Positions 5,234-6,143 of a DNA stretch of 6,143 nt are shown in pieces. Both the position numbers and the translations under genes were made by a program. Source of the DNA: an uncultured Alcaligenaceae bacterium (GTDB taxonomy: Bacteria; Pseudomonadota; Gammaproteobacteria; Burkholderiales; Burkholderiaceae_B); assembly GCA_937897265.1 (NCBI GenBank), contig CALCPT010000551.1, forward strand, positions 1 to 6,143, read 5' to 3'. A model generated the notes under the pieces. The model was not told the origin of the DNA, did not search any database, and was given only the letters and a program-made list of their open reading frames with translations. Numbering within the stretch: the stretch's first letter is position 1; each line of letters starts with the position of its first letter.

Positions 5234-6143
5234 CTACTCAGCTTTAGCGCCAGACTGTTGCACCAACTTCGCCCACATCGGCAAATCGCTGACCAAGAAA
5301 GCTTGAAAGGCCGTCTGACTGTTGCCGATTGGTTCGGTGCCAAATTCGCGAAACTTATTTTGGATATCAGGTTGTGCGACGACGGCTGCAATGTCGCTGC
5401 TCAGCTTTGCTACGATCGCGGGTGGGGTGCCGGTAATCGCAAAGAGACCAAACCATGATTTCAAATTAATTTGCGGATAACCACTTTCAGCAAAGGTCGG
5501 TACCTCAGGCGCCTGCGGGTTGCGCGCCTCGCCTGTGACGGCGATCGCCTTCAGGCGCGCGCCTTTAACCTGAGCAATCGCTTCGGGCAAGTTAGCAAAC
5601 ATTAACTGAATTTGACCACCAACAAGGTCGTTAGTCGCTAGCGTGCCACCTTTGTAAGCGACGTGCGTCATTTGCGCACCGAGTTCTGAATTAAACAATT
5701 CGCCGGCTAAGTGAGCCGCCGTACCGACACCACCCGAGCCGTAATTTAATTTTTGAGGATTTTGCCGGACATACTCGGCGAACTCTTTAACGGTGTTGGC
5801 TTTTAGTGAGGGGTTGACCACTAACAGCAAGGGCGCAAACGCTAAATTGGAGAGCGGCGTAAAGTCTTTGGCAAAGTTAAACGACAAGCCCTTATAAAGT
5901 GACGCGTTGATGGCGTGACTTGAAGTTGCCATCAGCAGTGTGTAGCCATCGGGGGTTGCGCGCGCCGCCTCGGCTGTGCCGATATTGCCATTACCGCCGG
6001 GTCGATTTTCGACGATGACCGACTGACCCCATTTGACCGCAAGCTGTTGCGCGACCGCGCGTGCAACCATGTCAGTCGTACCACCCGGTGCGTAGGGCAA
6101 GATGATGCGTACCAGTTTGTTAGGGTAGTCGGCTTGGGCCAGG
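5234..6143 (-). CDS. Bug/TctC-family tripartite tricarboxylate transporter solute-binding protein (N-terminus cut by window edge)
   Basis: The open frame covers 302 residues from the right edge to a TAG at 5234-5236. The visible protein begins LAQADYPNKLVRIILPYAPG. LAQA is the end of a Sec signal peptide with cleavage before DYP, and PNKxVRIIxPYAPGGTTD is the classic start of mature Bug proteins, the periplasmic receptors of TTT transporters that bind carboxylates and similar solutes. Further family marks are the APGGTTD ligand loop, VENRPGGNGNIGT, DGYTLLM, LNYGSGGVGTAAHLAGELF and VPTFAESGYP. The mature part, about 298 residues, is of normal length. An apparent TTG start at 6100 would remove the signal peptide and first strand and is not the true start; that start lies outside the window. 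No TctA/TctB membrane partner is visible here, as is common for these dispersed receptors. The ligand is unknown. Confidence 0.95.
   Translation of the reverse strand, partial: LAQADYPNKLVRIILPYAPGGTTDMVARAVAQQLAVKWGQSVIVENRPGGNGNIGTAEAARATPDGYTLLMATSSHAINASLYKGLSFNFAKDFTPLSNLAFAPLLLVVNPSLKANTVKEFAEYVRQNPQKLNYGSGGVGTAAHLAGELFNSELGAQMTHVAYKGGTLATNDLVGGQIQLMFANLPEAIAQVKGARLKAIAVTGEARNPQAPEVPTFAESGYPQINLKSWFGLFAITGTPPAIVAKLSSDIAAVVAQPDIQNKFREFGTEPIGNSQTAFQAFLVSDLPMWAKLVQQSGAKAE

Noticed and set aside
5091..5306. Plus-strand 71-codon frame across the hairpin region
   Set aside because: It starts with TTG inside the terminator tail, runs through both inverted repeats and ends antisense to the Bug gene, with no ribosome site or protein-like pattern.
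6098..6100. TTG as start codon of the Bug/TctC gene
   Set aside because: The same frame continues upstream to the window edge and encodes the end of a signal peptide (LAQA) and the standard mature N-terminus, so the real start is outside the window.
1..6143. CRISPR array, insertion sequence, tRNA or rRNA gene, defence system
   Set aside because: No regularly spaced repeats, transposase motifs, terminal repeats with target duplications, tRNA-like folds or defence-type domains were seen by eye on either strand.

Overview
The window looks like a chromosomal segment of a betaproteobacterium, most likely order Burkholderiales and possibly the Alcaligenaceae/Comamonadaceae side. The main reason is the solute-binding protein of the Bug/TctC family at the right edge, a family hugely expanded in those bacteria. 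Roughly half the bases are G or C by eye, which is low for that group. This placement is inference; there is no rRNA or marker gene here.

Layout. (1) Positions 1-689, minus strand: the N-terminal 229 residues of an exported two-domain protein of unknown function, cut by the left edge. (2) Positions 690-911: a divergent intergenic region. It holds a plausible sigma-70 promoter pointing right, a 10-bp direct repeat, and a tiny Phe/Tyr-rich open frame behind a perfect GGAGG. (3) Positions 912-4816, plus strand: four closely packed genes with gaps of 24 and 27 bases and then a 4-base overlap. They encode a fold-type I PLP aminotransferase, a LysE/RhtB-type exporter, an alpha/beta hydrolase with an Asp nucleophile, and a 12-helix MFS transporter. 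(4) Positions 4823-5053, minus strand: a 76-residue coiled-coil/single-helix membrane protein, tail to tail with the MFS gene and only 6 bases away. (5) Positions 5054-5233: a gene-free stretch with three hairpins. One is an intrinsic-terminator-like stem for the plus strand that also covers the ribosome binding site of the small gene. The other two are strong adjacent stems with complementary loops. (6) Positions 5234-6143, minus strand: a Bug/TctC periplasmic binding protein whose start lies beyond the right edge.

How it may work together. The four plus-strand genes are probably one transcript: an amino-group transfer enzyme, an amino-acid-type exporter, a hydrolase for an epoxide- or halide-like substrate, and a second transporter. 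This could be a small uptake, modification and efflux module, but no pathway can be named from sequence alone. The only terminator-like signal for that transcript lies beyond the oppositely oriented small gene, so the transcript probably runs antisense through it. The most unusual structure in the window is the hairpin cluster at 5055-5211. No known mobile element, CRISPR array, tRNA, rRNA or defence system was seen.
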